Source of the DNA: Paenibacillus alvei DSM 29
GTDB taxonomy: Bacteria > Bacillota > Bacilli > Paenibacillales > Paenibacillaceae
DNA: 64,000 nt
NCBI RefSeq assembly: GCF_000293805.1
Contig: NZ_AMBZ01000007.1
Coordinates: forward strand, 124,001-188,000
Direction of reading: 5' to 3'
This document shows positions 1 to 10,731 of this stretch, one piece after another; position 1 is the first letter of the stretch; each line of letters begins with the position of its first letter. A program made the translations under genes and the position numbers. Under the pieces are notes generated by a model. That model had not been told where the DNA came from, made no database searches, and worked only from the letters and a program-made list of their open reading frames with translations.

Positions 1-2
1 CG

Positions 3-1493
3 ATCGCTCTCTTGGCAGAAGCGGTACAGATGGGCAGCGAACAAGGTCCAGTTGTTGGTGACATTCCATTAACACCGCACCAGCAATGGTTCTTCGAACT
101 AGCAATGACGAACCCGCATCATGCGAACCAGTCCAGACTGCTGACAGTGCCGGAATCGATTGATATCACGTTGCTGTCACAAGCATTCCACAGCATCATT
201 GTTCATCATGATGCATTGCGTCTGCGATTTGCGATAACAGATGGCATCGTAGAGCAAAGAAACGAAGCTGAGCCAGATGAGCATATATTGGAGTTCATTG
301 ACCTGTTTGATCTGTCAACAGCTGCACAGAAGGAGGCGATCAAGAGAGAGACAGAACGGCTGCAGCGGAGTCTCCATATAACCGAAGGGCCGATCATCCG
401 CGCAGCGCTGTTCGACCTTGGACCGGGAATTCCTGCTAGATTGTTCATTGCCATTCATCACTTGGCAATCGATCACAGCTCGTGGCACATTCTGCTTCAA
501 GATTTGCAGACAGCTTATGAACAATTGAGCAAAGATGGGACTGTTAAACTGCCGTTGAAGACGGCCTCGTTCAAATCATGGGCCGAGCAGCTGAAATCGC
601 AAGTTCTGTCAGATAATGCGACATCGGAGCCGGAATTCTGGACATGCATGACGCAGCAAGAGGTGCCGATGCTTCCGGTTGACCGACATGTTGATCTGGA
701 TGTGATGGCCGATGTAACCACGATGGGAATGAGCAGCAAGCTGAACCTTTCCCTGACCGAGCAGGAGACGGCAGATCTGTTGCACCAAGCAACTGCGGCG
801 TTCCGTGTCGAAGCACGGGAAATACTGCTCGCTGCTCTAGCCGTAACCATCTCATCATGGACGGCGCAGCGTTCATTGTTCGTTGAATTGCAGGAAGAGC
901 GATTCATTGACAAGTTCAAATTGGACTTGTCACGCAGCGTGGGCTGCTTCAGCTATCAATTTCCATGGTGTCTAGAGCTAGGAGATAGCCAATCTGTTCA
1001 GGAAGTAATGGCTGCTGTCAAAGAGCAACTGCGTCGTGTGCCTGATAATGGAATCGGGTATGGACTGCTGAAATATGCAAGTCCGAACCGAGAGATGGCA
1101 CGACAGCTTCGTGAGCAGGCGAAACCGTCAATTCGCTTTACTTATATCAAGCCGTCAGATCAGACATGGAACTCCGATTATTTTGGGCTTGCACAGGAAT
1201 CCATCGGGGCTGATTGGTCGGAACATACACAGCTCGATGTTGCTCTCCATATAAACTGCTATCTCCATGATGACCAGCTTCAGGTGGAATGGTGCTATAA
1301 CGCACATCTGTACGAAAGAGCGACAATTGAACGGCTGATGGCCGAGTTTGCAGAAACGCTTCGCACGATTATTTTGCAGAGTACGGGAACTCCTGTTGAT
1401 GCATATTCTGCCGTTGATTTTGCCGAATTTGGTTGGGATCAATCTGAACTGGACGGCTTCCTTGACGCAATCAAGAAGCATTCCGGCTCCTGA
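3..1493 (+). CDS. NRPS, 3' end only: carrier-domain tail plus terminal epimerization-like domain
   Basis: The reading frame is open to the left edge, so the gene begins outside the window. The first residues look like the tail of a carrier (T) domain. The rest is a C/E-superfamily domain starting at the LTPHQQWFFE motif. It keeps the paired histidines and Asp of HHxxxDxxSW (HHLAIDHSSW, about nt 456-485), although the usual Gly after the Asp is His. The EGHGRE motif is gone: an ungapped alignment anchored on DLSRSVG puts LQEERF there, with Leu (nt 888-890) at the usual catalytic Glu. The FNYLGQ motif is replaced by FTYIKP and VGWF by VGCF. I infer a degenerate, probably inactive epimerization domain. 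The C-terminus (SAVDF..DQSELD) resembles a COM donor segment that docks to the next NRPS. The stop is followed by a 53-bp gap. Confidence 0.9.
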   Translation: MALLAEAVQMGSEQGPVVGDIPLTPHQQWFFELAMTNPHHANQSRLLTVPESIDITLLSQAFHSIIVHHDALRLRFAITDGIVEQRNEAEPDEHILEFIDLFDLSTAAQKEAIKRETERLQRSLHITEGPIIRAALFDLGPGIPARLFIAIHHLAIDHSSWHILLQDLQTAYEQLSKDGTVKLPLKTASFKSWAEQLKSQVLSDNATSEPEFWTCMTQQEVPMLPVDRHVDLDVMADVTTMGMSSKLNLSLTEQETADLLHQATAAFRVEAREILLAALAVTISSWTAQRSLFVELQEERFIDKFKLDLSRSVGCFSYQFPWCLELGDSQSVQEVMAAVKEQLRRVPDNGIGYGLLKYASPNREMARQLREQAKPSIRFTYIKPSDQTWNSDYFGLAQESIGADWSEHTQLDVALHINCYLHDDQLQVEWCYNAHLYERATIERLMAEFAETLRTIILQSTGTPVDAYSAVDFAEFGWDQSELDGFLDAIKKHSGS

Positions 1494-1546
1494 CAGCACA
1501 AGACATTCACCAGGTATTCTGATTCGGGAAGGATTGTGTATATACA

Positions 1547-4500
1547 ATGAGCCTTAATCACATTGAAGATTTTTTCCCGCTTTCCCCTATGCAGCAAGGC
1601 ATGTTATTCCATAGTTTATATGCGCCTGATTCTGGCGTATGCGTCGTCCAGTCCTCCTTGAGTTTCAAGGGGGATCTGGATCCATCCGCTTGGAATAAAG
1701 CGTGGATGCACATTGTACAGCGGCATGCTATATTGCGAGCTTCATTCATTAGTGACGATGTGAAAGAACCGATTCAAATTGTGAACCGTGAAGTTGAGCT
1801 TACGCAGGAACTTCTTGATTGGCGCTCCGTCCCAGAGGAGGAGCAGCCGCATCGTCTTGAAGCGTATCTACAAGCAGACAGAAGCAGGGGATTCGTGTTA
1901 AGCGAGCCTCCGCTTCTGCGGCTTGCTTTGATTCAGATGGCGGAACAGAGCTACACGTTTGTTATTACGATCCACCATCTACTTTTAGATGGATGGAGCC
2001 TTGGAATTCTGTTCCGCGAATTATTTACCCAATATGAATGTCTCCGTGCAGGAGTAGATGGAGTATTCGATGCTTCGCGGCCGTATCGCGATCATATCGC
2101 ATGGTTAAAGAAACAGGATATGTCGAAGGTAGAAGCGTTCTGGCGCGATCAACTGCGAGGATTTTCAAGCCCGACGCCGATAGCAATTGGCCGAACTCCG
2201 GCACAAGTAGGGCAGCAGTATGACGAATGTTCGGTTATACTGCCTGAGGATATCACCGCAGAGCTGCAAGCATTTGCACGCCGTAATCGAATGACACTGA
2301 ACACGCTTCTGCAAGGTGCTTGGGCGATTGTACTGAGCAGGAACAGTGGTGAAGAGGATGTTGTCTTCGGTTCAGTTGTTTCAGGCCGTCCTCACGACTT
2401 GCCGGGAGCAGAGTCCATTGTTGGCTTGTTCATCAATACATTGCCAGTTCGCGTTCAGGTGCCAGGTCATGCTACTGTTATTAACTGGTTCCGCGAATTT
2501 CAAGCTTATCAGACACAATTGCGGCAGTACGAGCACAGTCCGCTGCTGCAGGTACAGAATTGGAGTGAGCTGCCAAAGGGACAACGCTTATTCGATAGTA
2601 TTGTCGTGTTCGAGAATTATCCGATTGACGGCAGTGTGATTGAACAGCAAGGGAATTTAAAGCTGGAAGCAGTGCAAAGCTTCGAGCAAACCGGATATCC
2701 TTTGACTATCGTCGCAGGACCAGGGTCAATGTTGAAAATTGAGATGCTGTATGCATGTGATCGATTCACAGGCGATGCTATCGAGAGGTTGCTGGAGCAA
2801 CTGCAAGCTGTGCTGACAAGCATTGTCCACAATGAAAAGCGCACGCTTGCAGACCTGCCATCACTGCCTGAAGCAGAGTACCAGAAGCTGCTGCATGAAT
2901 GGAATGATACCGCGCTGCCGCTTGCGCTTACAAGTCCCGTTCCTCATGGCGTGGCTCAGATGGCGCAGCAGCTGCCCGACCAGATTGCAGTATCAAGCTT
3001 AGACGTATCTATCACCTACCAAGAGTTGGATGAACGGTCTAATCAGCTGGCGAGATTTCTGCAGCAAGCAGGTGTCGGGAAAGGATCATTAGTAGGCGTT
3101 TGTGCAGAGCGCTCGGTTGAACTGATTGTCGGGCTGCTGGGCATTTTGAAAACGGGCGGGGCTTATGTTCCGCTTGATCCCGAATACCCGAAGGAGCGTC
3201 TGCAATTTATAGTAGAAGATACAGCGGTACAGGTATTGCTTACCCAGCAGCGGCTTCAAGATCGGCTGCCTGACCACGGCGCTCGGGTTATTTTCCTAGA
3301 CACAGAATGGGATCAAATCGAACAGTATAATGCTCAAGCCTTCATATGTGAGGCAGATCTTGACGATGTGGCATATGTTATCTACACCTCGGGCTCAACA
3401 GGTAGACCGAAGGGAGTAGAGATTACACATTATGCTCTACTTAATCTGGTCAATTGGCATCAACATGCGTATAAGGTGACGGAGAGCGATCGTGCCACTT
3501 TACTGGCCGGTACTGCCTTTGATGCTTCTGTATGGGAAATCTGGCCGTATGTAACGGCTGGTGCAGGCCTGTTCATTCCGGACGAAGATACGAGGCTTAT
3601 ACCTGAACAATTGAGAGACTGGATTGTTGAGCAGCATATTACAATTAGTTTCATGCCGACACCGATTGGTGAAAGACTGCTTGACTTACCGTGGCCGAAT
3701 CAGCTATCGCTGCGCGTGCTGCTGGTCGGCGGCGATAAGCTTCACCGCTACCCAGCAGAACAGCTGCCGTTCCAACTAGTCAATAACTATGGACCGACGG
3801 AGAATACGGTCGTTTCTACGAGCGGATTCATACCTGTCCGAAGAGATAGCGAAGAAGCGCCAACGATTGGTCGACCGATTGCCAATACGAAGGCGTACAT
3901 ATTGGATCGGCATCTGCAGCTTGTTCCTGTGGGCGCTGTAGGGGAATTGTATGTGGCTGGACAAAGTCTGGCACGAGGATATTGGAGGCAACCCGAATTG
4001 ACTGCCGAACGATTCATCCGCAATCCGTTCGGATCATCACCTGATGAGCGGATGTATGCTACGGGGGATTTATGCCGCTATCGGACAGATGGAGAGATTG
4101 AATATATCGGCCGCAAGGACGATCAAGTAAAAATACGCGGCTTCCGTATTGAACTGGGTGAGGTGGAGACTGTTCTTGCCTTGCATCCTGCCATTAGCGA
4201 AGCATTGGCTGTTGTGCATCAGACGTCGGCGGGTGACCCGCGATTGGTTGCCTATGTTACGCTGGCAGACACGACTGCTATTGCGGTGCAAGGGGCCGAA
4301 CTGCGCCACTATGTGAAGGAGCGGCTTCCGGATTATATGGTGCCTGCCTCTTTCATGATTATTGACGCGTTTCCGCTTACACCGAACGGCAAAGTCGATC
4401 GCAAGGCGCTGCCTGAACCGAATCTTACACTGGAAACCGAGACTTATGTCGCACCTCGTTCTGAAGTGGAACAACAATTCGCTCAGATCTGGTCGGATGT

Positions 4501-6090
4501 GCTTGGGATTGAACCGATCGGCATTCATGACAACTACTTTAGCCTGGGCGGCGATTCGATTGTAAGCATTCAGATTGTTAGCCGCGCCAAAAAACAAGGT
4601 CTGTATATTACGCCGAAGCAGCTCTTTGCTCATCCAACGATTGCAGAACTGGCACATGCAGCGGTGAAGATGCAGACGACTACAGCGGCACAAGGAGTCG
4701 TCGAAGGCTCCGCAGCGCTTACACCGATACAGCGCTGGTTCTTCGAGCAAGAGTTTTCAGCTCCGCAGCACTTCAACCAAGGCATGGTGCTGACCGTCAA
4801 TCCGAAGTTAAGTATAGATGTGCTGCGGCATGCGATTGGCCATCTGGTTGCCCATCATGACGCGCTAAGAATGCAGTTTACGCGAAGTTCAGAGGGATGG
4901 GTGCAGCATAATGCGGGCATCTCGGAACAGATTCCATTCGCTGTAGTAGATCTGTCTCATCTGCCGCAAGACCAACAAGCGGAAGCGCTTGAACAGGCAG
5001 CTGATGAGGTGCAGCGTAGCATACAACTGGCTGAAGGAAATCTGATTAAGGCTGTTTATTTCCAGCTTGGGGAAGGTACTGCGGGGCGACTACTGTTGAT
5101 TATTCATCATTTAGCGGTGGATGGTGTATCATGGCGCATTTTGTTGGAAGATTTACATAACGTTTGTGAACAATTAGTCGACAATGAACCTGTGGAGCTT
5201 CCAGCCAAAACAACTTCCTTCCGGGAATGGGCCGAGAAGCAGACGGAATATGCATGTTCGGCGGAAGTACAGGCAGATGCTGCTTACTGGTTCGGGGAAC
5301 GAAACACGTACGAACCAGCATTCCCTGTGGATAGAGAAGGAGCAAGCACCGCCGCAACTGTTGAACAGACCGTTCGCATCCTGTCTGCCGAAGAGACGCG
5401 GCAATTGCTGCACGATGTACCTGCGGCTTATCGAACCCAAATTAACGATGTGCTGTTGACGGCACTGGCGCGTACGATGGCATGGTGGTCAGGGGATCAG
5501 AAGCTGCTGCTTCATTTGGAAGGGCATGGACGAGAAGAGGTAATTGAAGGAATTGACTTATCGAGAACGGTGGGTTGGTTTACTTCCATGTATCCACTCC
5601 TGCTTGAGCTTACGGAGCAAGATGAAGTCGGTGAACAGTTGAAATCTATTAAAGAACAGCTTCGTGCTGTACCAAATCGAGGTTTAACTTATGGGCTGCT
5701 GCGTTATGTAGCTCAACCACCAATGCTCAGGCCGTTTGAGGAGTACCCGTCACCTAAGCTTAGCTTCAATTATTTGGGTCAATTTGATCAGACGCTGGGA
5801 TCCAGCGGAGATGCTCTGTTTAGCGTCGCTGCGGAATCTATGGGAGCTGAGGTTGATCCGTCAACCGTTCGTCAGCATTTACTTGATGTATCCGGCATGA
5901 TTGTGGGCGGCTCGCTTCATGTGACGTGGGCGTACAGCGACAACAATTATAATTCACTTACCATTGAGCAGCTTGCGGATCGATATATGGAAGAACTGGT
6001 TGGAATCATCTCCCATTGCCAGCTACCTGATGCGGTAGGGGTAACGCCTTCAGACTTCCCGCTTGCCAAAGTTACGCAACAGCAGCTTGA
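1547..6090 (+). other. NRPS module 1 in window: C-A-T-E, predicted D-Leu
   Basis: The A-domain A3 motif lies at about nt 3381-3415 and the A4 motif FDASVWE at 3518-3538. The pocket reads DAWFLGNVVK, the established Leu code. The carrier serine is at nt 4556-4558. The E-domain histidines begin at nt 5105 and its EGHGRE motif is intact. The C domain should accept a donor from the truncated upstream NRPS. Module borders are approximate. Confidence 0.85.
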
Positions 6091-9000
6091 TCAAGTCTAT
6101 GCTCGGAACAATGCGTTGCGAGATTTATTTCCGCTTACACCAATGCAGGAGGGAATGCTATTCCATTCGTTGGAGGCTCCGGAAGCGAGCCTATATTGCG
6201 AGCAGAGTGTATTTACGCTTCAAGGCCCATTCCAGGTGCGGTCATTCACGCAAGCTTGGCAGCAAGTGATGGCTCGGCATGCGATTCTGCGCACCCATGT
6301 AGAATGGGAAGGGCTGGAACGCCCGCATCTCGTACTTTGCGACGAGGCGCCGGTGAATGTGGAGGTGCTGGACTATCGTTCGCTTCCAGCGAAGGAGCGC
6401 AAAGAGATGTTGCAGAGCTTGCTCGTGGAGGATCGCCGTCGGGGCTTTGATTTCGCGCAGTCGCCACTGATGCGCTTCACGATTGTACGACTTGAAGACA
6501 ATGTGAACCAGTTTATCTGGACATTCCATCATTTATTGCTTGACGGGTGGAGTGTGCCAATCGTCATTCACGAATTTTTCCTCTTGTATGAAGCGCATGC
6601 GGAGGGTACATCTGTAAGTCTTGATCCAGTACCTTCGTATCGCAATTATATTGCATGGCTCGACAAGCAAGATCAGAAGTTGGCAGAGGAATTTTGGAAG
6701 AGCTATTTGCAAGGAATAGAGAGCCCTACTGCCATAATGGGAGCGGCGGCTGCGGAACATAAAGAAATACAGTATGACGAGATGATGGTCGGAATTGGCG
6801 CCGTGTTGACGAACGAGCTTGACTCTTTTGCACGCAGTCAACAGCTTACGATCAGTACGTTAATCCAAGGGGCATGGGCACTTCTGCTCAGTCGTTATAG
6901 TGGGGAAGCAGACGTTATGTTCGGAACGACAGTTGCGGGCAGACCGGTTGATCTTGATGCGGTCGAAACGATGGTTGGCTTATTCATCAATACATTGCCA
7001 GTTCGTGTATACATAGAGCCGCACAAGCAAGTATTGCACTGGCTGCGTGAGCTGCAAGAAGTGCAGACCAACATGAGGCAGTATGAATATGCATCGTTAG
7101 CCCAGGTTCATAGCTGGAGTGAGGTGAAGCGTGGGACGTCACTATTCGAAAGTCTCGTCGTCTACGAGAACTATCCTGTGCTGCAGGCTTCACCGGAAGT
7201 AGCAGCAGCAATAGCCGAACTGGAGATGGAGTCAGCTCAGAAGCTGGAGTTGCTTGAAGTTAAGGCATATGAGCGGACGAATTATCCGATTACTGTAACG
7301 GTCATTCCTAGTCATGAGCTGGAACTGCGTGTCAGTTATGATGCTCATCGGTATAGTGAAGCAACGATAAGACAGATAACAGTACACTTAGAACGAATTT
7401 TGGCAGGCATAATAAAGCAATCTCATGACAGCATTCGTAACATCTCAATGCTAACCGAGGACGAGGAGCGTCTTCTGCTTCACCAATGGAATGATACGGC
7501 TGGGAATTACCCGCGCGATAAGACGGTGCATGAGCTGTTCGATGAACAAGCAGCACGTACCCCTGATTCAATTGCACTTGTGTTTGGGTCAGAGCAGCTT
7601 ACTTACCGCGAACTGCAAGCGAGAGCAAATCAGCTTGCCCAATATTTGCGAAAGCATGGGGTCGGTCCTAATGTCCCTGTCGGGATTGCGTTGGAACGCT
7701 CATTTGATGCGATTGCAGCCCTGCTTGGTATTTTAAAGGCTGGAGGGACCTATGTTCCTCTTGATCCGGATTATCCGACAGAACGGCTTATGTTCATGGT
7801 GGAGGAGACAAACATTGCGCTGTTGCTCACACAGGATCGATTACAGCATAAGCTGCCTAAGACGGCAGCGAAAATGATTTTGCTGGATCAAGAATGGGAG
7901 ATGATTGCAGAGCAAACGACGGATGCGCCTGAGCTGTCATGCGGTGCTGAACATTTGGCGTACATCATCTATACTTCAGGCTCAACCGGACGACCAAAAG
8001 GAGTATCTATCCCGCATCTCGGCATCGTTCGGCTTGTGAAAGGACTCGACTTTGCCCGGTTCGGATCAGGTGAGGTTATGCTGCAATTTGCCCCTATCTC
8101 CTTCGATGCGTCAACGTTCGAGGTATGGGGAAGCTTGCTAAATGGCGGTACATTAGCAATTATGCCTCCAGGGCTGCCTTCTGTTCAGGAGCTTGGCGAA
8201 TATATGCAGAGCAATAAGGTTACCGTTGCTTGGCTGACAGCCCCGCTCTTCCATACGATGGTAGAGGAGAACTTGGACGGACTGTGTCAATTGAAGCAGC
8301 TATGGGCTGGCGGCGATACGCTAAGCATGGTGCATGTGCAGAAGGCGCTGGCATTAGACGGCTTGGAGTTAATTAATGGATATGGTCCTACGGAAAATAC
8401 GACATTTACATGCTGTTATAGGTTCCCGCAAAAAATGGGTTCTATCATTCCGATCGGGAGACCAATCACGGGCACTACATGCTACATATTAGACAAAAAC
8501 CAAAGTTTGGTGCCAATAGGGCTGCCTGGCGAGCTTTATATCGGGGGAGACGGATTGGCGCATGGTTACTTGCATCAGCCTGAGCTGACAGCGGAGAAGT
8601 TCGTAGACAGTCCTTTTGTACCAGGGGAACGCTTATATCAAACAGGTGATTTGGTTCGATATATGCCGGATGGAAATATGGAGTTCCTCGGACGCCTTGA
8701 CCATCAAGTGAAAATCAGGGGTTTCCGTATTGAGCCTGGTGAGATTGAGAAGGAAATCAGCTCACATCCAGATGTTAGCCAAGCTATCGTTGTTGCAAAG
8801 ACAAACGGCTCCAAAGAGAAGCGGCTGGTGGCGTATGCGGTGCAAGCTCAGGCAGGCGGACACTTGACTGGCGACAATTTGCGTGCCTATCTCAAGGAAC
8901 AACTGCCGGACTACATGGTTCCGACTGTCATTGTGGTGCTGGATGAATTGCCACTGCTACCTAGCGGCAAAGTCAACCGCCATGCATTGCCTGAACCTGA

Positions 9001-10729
9001 GTTTACTTCTTCTCAAGGGTATGCAGCACCTACAGAGGAAGTAGAACGAATTTTGGCGGAAATATGGTCGAATGTGCTCGGGGTAGAGCAGGTTGGCATT
9101 CATGATAACTTTTTTGAACTGGGTGGAGATTCGATCCTAAGTATTCAGATTGTGGCACGTGCTTCGCAAGCAGGCTTGAAGCTGACACCGAAGCAATTGT
9201 TCCAATACCAGACGATTGCGGAGCTTGCGATGGTCGTGGAAACGACGACAACGGTTCAAGCAGAACAGGGATTGGTGCAGGGGCCGCTTCCGCTTACTCC
9301 TGTGCAGCACTGGTTTTTCGAGCTGCCGCTCGTCAACCGTGATCTTTGGAACCAATCGTTCATGCTGCAGCTGCACTCGGACTCAGTAAGCCCGGATATC
9401 GTACGACAAATGATCTATCATCTTATCAGCCATCATGATGCGCTGCGCATGAGATTTAACGAGGACGAACATGGCTGGACACAATGCAATGATGAGCTAG
9501 AACAGGCCGAGGTACCATTTGCACACTTCGATCTCTCCATGATGGAGCAGGTGGAGCAGTCAGCCAAAATCGAAGAGATCGCCGCCGGACTGCAAGCCAG
9601 CTTAAGCTTGTCTGGCGGGATTATGATGCGCGCTGCCTTGTTCGAATTGGGAGGAGGTCAACCAGCACGACTCTTCTTAACGATTCATCACCTTGTCGTA
9701 GACGGCGTATCGTGGCGCATCCTGCTGGAGGACGCTGAGCGAGTATATAATCAGCTAGCAGAAGGACATCCGGTAGAGCTTCCAGCCAAAACGACGTCAT
9801 TCCGGCAATGGGCTCATATGCTTGCAGAAGAAGCGGCCAAGGGAGCATACAGACAGCAGCTCGAGTACTGGGAAGACATGGCGATGGCATGGGTACCGCG
9901 TCTCCCACTTGATTATCCAGTAAGCGATGACCAGATTCCGATGATCAATACTCATGCGTCATCTGAAGGCATCAGCGTTCAGCTTGATGCAGAGAGCACA
10001 CAGAGATTGCTGCAAAATGTACCAGCCGTCTATCGGACGCGCATTGATGAAGTATTGTTGACTGCACTTCTTGCTGCCATGGAACGCTGGACAGGCAGCA
10101 GCACTCTGCTTGTTCATCTGGAAGGACATGGGCGTGAAGATATTGTGCAGGGAGCGGATCTGTCTCGTACAGTAGGTTGGTTTACTGCAATTTATCCGGT
10201 CTTGCTTGACGGAGGTTATGAGACGGAACCCGTATCCCGACTTCTTGCCGTCAAGGAGCAATTACGGGCAGTACCAGATCGTGGCGTAGGCTACGGTATA
10301 TTGCGTTATCTCGATCAAGGAGAGCGAGGAAATCATACACTGGCGCAGTTCCCTACGGTGGAGGTGAGCTACAACTACTTGGGTCAGATGTCATCTATGT
10401 ATGAGGAAGGCGGCTTATTCCAGCCGGCTTCTGAGTCAGGCGGGATGACACATGAACTATCCAATTCACGTCAGCACCTTATCGATGTGGCAGGAATGGT
10501 AGTCAATAACCAACTGCAGTTGATGATTACCTACAGTACGAATTTGCATCATAAGAGCACCATTGAGCAGTTAGCGAATGACTTTACTGAAACGCTTCAC
10601 GCCATCATCGCAAATTGCCATCATTCTGCTGCAGATACGTTCACGCCTTCAGATTTCCCTGAAGCGGGACTGAGCCAGCAAGAGTTGGACTTGATCATGA
10701 AAAAAATGCATGGCGGGAGGAACAGCTAA
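1547..10729 (+). CDS. NRPS, two modules C-A-T-E-C-A-T-E (Leu, Val)
   Basis: A 3060-residue synthetase. Approximate domains: C 1-440 (HHLLLDGWS), A 455-950, T 965-1040 (Ser1004 in GGDS), E 1050-1500 (HHLAVDG at 1187, EGHGRE, FNYLGQ), C 1523-1950 (HHLLLDGWS near 1660), A 1960-2460, T with Ser2529 in GGDS, E 2560-3020 (HHLVVDG at 2714, EGHGRED, YNYLGQ). All catalytic motifs are intact. Pocket residues read against GrsA numbering give DAWFLGNVVK (the classical Leu code) and DAFWWGGTFK (one change from the Val code DAFWIGGTFK). The N-terminus (IEDFFPLSPMQQGMLFH) is a COM-acceptor-like start and the C-terminus (TPSDFPEAGLSQQELD) a donor. A purine-rich SD-like run (GGGAAGGA) lies somewhat far upstream of the ATG. 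The product should add D-Leu then D-Val. Confidence 0.96.
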   Translation: MSLNHIEDFFPLSPMQQGMLFHSLYAPDSGVCVVQSSLSFKGDLDPSAWNKAWMHIVQRHAILRASFISDDVKEPIQIVNREVELTQELLDWRSVPEEEQPHRLEAYLQADRSRGFVLSEPPLLRLALIQMAEQSYTFVITIHHLLLDGWSLGILFRELFTQYECLRAGVDGVFDASRPYRDHIAWLKKQDMSKVEAFWRDQLRGFSSPTPIAIGRTPAQVGQQYDECSVILPEDITAELQAFARRNRMTLNTLLQGAWAIVLSRNSGEEDVVFGSVVSGRPHDLPGAESIVGLFINTLPVRVQVPGHATVINWFREFQAYQTQLRQYEHSPLLQVQNWSELPKGQRLFDSIVVFENYPIDGSVIEQQGNLKLEAVQSFEQTGYPLTIVAGPGSMLKIEMLYACDRFTGDAIERLLEQLQAVLTSIVHNEKRTLADLPSLPEAEYQKLLHEWNDTALPLALTSPVPHGVAQMAQQLPDQIAVSSLDVSITYQELDERSNQLARFLQQAGVGKGSLVGVCAERSVELIVGLLGILKTGGAYVPLDPEYPKERLQFIVEDTAVQVLLTQQRLQDRLPDHGARVIFLDTEWDQIEQYNAQAFICEADLDDVAYVIYTSGSTGRPKGVEITHYALLNLVNWHQHAYKVTESDRATLLAGTAFDASVWEIWPYVTAGAGLFIPDEDTRLIPEQLRDWIVEQHITISFMPTPIGERLLDLPWPNQLSLRVLLVGGDKLHRYPAEQLPFQLVNNYGPTENTVVSTSGFIPVRRDSEEAPTIGRPIANTKAYILDRHLQLVPVGAVGELYVAGQSLARGYWRQPELTAERFIRNPFGSSPDERMYATGDLCRYRTDGEIEYIGRKDDQVKIRGFRIELGEVETVLALHPAISEALAVVHQTSAGDPRLVAYVTLADTTAIAVQGAELRHYVKERLPDYMVPASFMIIDAFPLTPNGKVDRKALPEPNLTLETETYVAPRSEVEQQFAQIWSDVLGIEPIGIHDNYFSLGGDSIVSIQIVSRAKKQGLYITPKQLFAHPTIAELAHAAVKMQTTTAAQGVVEGSAALTPIQRWFFEQEFSAPQHFNQGMVLTVNPKLSIDVLRHAIGHLVAHHDALRMQFTRSSEGWVQHNAGISEQIPFAVVDLSHLPQDQQAEALEQAADEVQRSIQLAEGNLIKAVYFQLGEGTAGRLLLIIHHLAVDGVSWRILLEDLHNVCEQLVDNEPVELPAKTTSFREWAEKQTEYACSAEVQADAAYWFGERNTYEPAFPVDREGASTAATVEQTVRILSAEETRQLLHDVPAAYRTQINDVLLTALARTMAWWSGDQKLLLHLEGHGREEVIEGIDLSRTVGWFTSMYPLLLELTEQDEVGEQLKSIKEQLRAVPNRGLTYGLLRYVAQPPMLRPFEEYPSPKLSFNYLGQFDQTLGSSGDALFSVAAESMGAEVDPSTVRQHLLDVSGMIVGGSLHVTWAYSDNNYNSLTIEQLADRYMEELVGIISHCQLPDAVGVTPSDFPLAKVTQQQLDQVYARNNALRDLFPLTPMQEGMLFHSLEAPEASLYCEQSVFTLQGPFQVRSFTQAWQQVMARHAILRTHVEWEGLERPHLVLCDEAPVNVEVLDYRSLPAKERKEMLQSLLVEDRRRGFDFAQSPLMRFTIVRLEDNVNQFIWTFHHLLLDGWSVPIVIHEFFLLYEAHAEGTSVSLDPVPSYRNYIAWLDKQDQKLAEEFWKSYLQGIESPTAIMGAAAAEHKEIQYDEMMVGIGAVLTNELDSFARSQQLTISTLIQGAWALLLSRYSGEADVMFGTTVAGRPVDLDAVETMVGLFINTLPVRVYIEPHKQVLHWLRELQEVQTNMRQYEYASLAQVHSWSEVKRGTSLFESLVVYENYPVLQASPEVAAAIAELEMESAQKLELLEVKAYERTNYPITVTVIPSHELELRVSYDAHRYSEATIRQITVHLERILAGIIKQSHDSIRNISMLTEDEERLLLHQWNDTAGNYPRDKTVHELFDEQAARTPDSIALVFGSEQLTYRELQARANQLAQYLRKHGVGPNVPVGIALERSFDAIAALLGILKAGGTYVPLDPDYPTERLMFMVEETNIALLLTQDRLQHKLPKTAAKMILLDQEWEMIAEQTTDAPELSCGAEHLAYIIYTSGSTGRPKGVSIPHLGIVRLVKGLDFARFGSGEVMLQFAPISFDASTFEVWGSLLNGGTLAIMPPGLPSVQELGEYMQSNKVTVAWLTAPLFHTMVEENLDGLCQLKQLWAGGDTLSMVHVQKALALDGLELINGYGPTENTTFTCCYRFPQKMGSIIPIGRPITGTTCYILDKNQSLVPIGLPGELYIGGDGLAHGYLHQPELTAEKFVDSPFVPGERLYQTGDLVRYMPDGNMEFLGRLDHQVKIRGFRIEPGEIEKEISSHPDVSQAIVVAKTNGSKEKRLVAYAVQAQAGGHLTGDNLRAYLKEQLPDYMVPTVIVVLDELPLLPSGKVNRHALPEPEFTSSQGYAAPTEEVERILAEIWSNVLGVEQVGIHDNFFELGGDSILSIQIVARASQAGLKLTPKQLFQYQTIAELAMVVETTTTVQAEQGLVQGPLPLTPVQHWFFELPLVNRDLWNQSFMLQLHSDSVSPDIVRQMIYHLISHHDALRMRFNEDEHGWTQCNDELEQAEVPFAHFDLSMMEQVEQSAKIEEIAAGLQASLSLSGGIMMRAALFELGGGQPARLFLTIHHLVVDGVSWRILLEDAERVYNQLAEGHPVELPAKTTSFRQWAHMLAEEAAKGAYRQQLEYWEDMAMAWVPRLPLDYPVSDDQIPMINTHASSEGISVQLDAESTQRLLQNVPAVYRTRIDEVLLTALLAAMERWTGSSTLLVHLEGHGREDIVQGADLSRTVGWFTAIYPVLLDGGYETEPVSRLLAVKEQLRAVPDRGVGYGILRYLDQGERGNHTLAQFPTVEVSYNYLGQMSSMYEEGGLFQPASESGGMTHELSNSRQHLIDVAGMVVNNQLQLMITYSTNLHHKSTIEQLANDFTETLHAIIANCHHSAADTFTPSDFPEAGLSQQELDLIMKKMHGGRNS
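6091..10729 (+). other. NRPS module 2: C-A-T-E, predicted D-Val
   Basis: FDASTFE lies at about nt 8102. The pocket reads DAFWWGGTFK, which matches the Val(1) code except Trp for Ile at position 299, so Val is most likely and Ile possible. The carrier serine is at nt 9131. E-domain motifs are intact (histidines from nt 9686). Confidence 0.78.
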
Positions 10730-10731
10730 CG

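Noticed and set aside
4070-4750. Long minus-strand open frames inside the NRPS genes (for example 226 aa at 4070-4750 and 267 aa at 30529-31332)
   Set aside because: They mirror conserved A/T/E motif regions on the other strand, have no Shine-Dalgarno or family motifs, and recur at equivalent places in each module.
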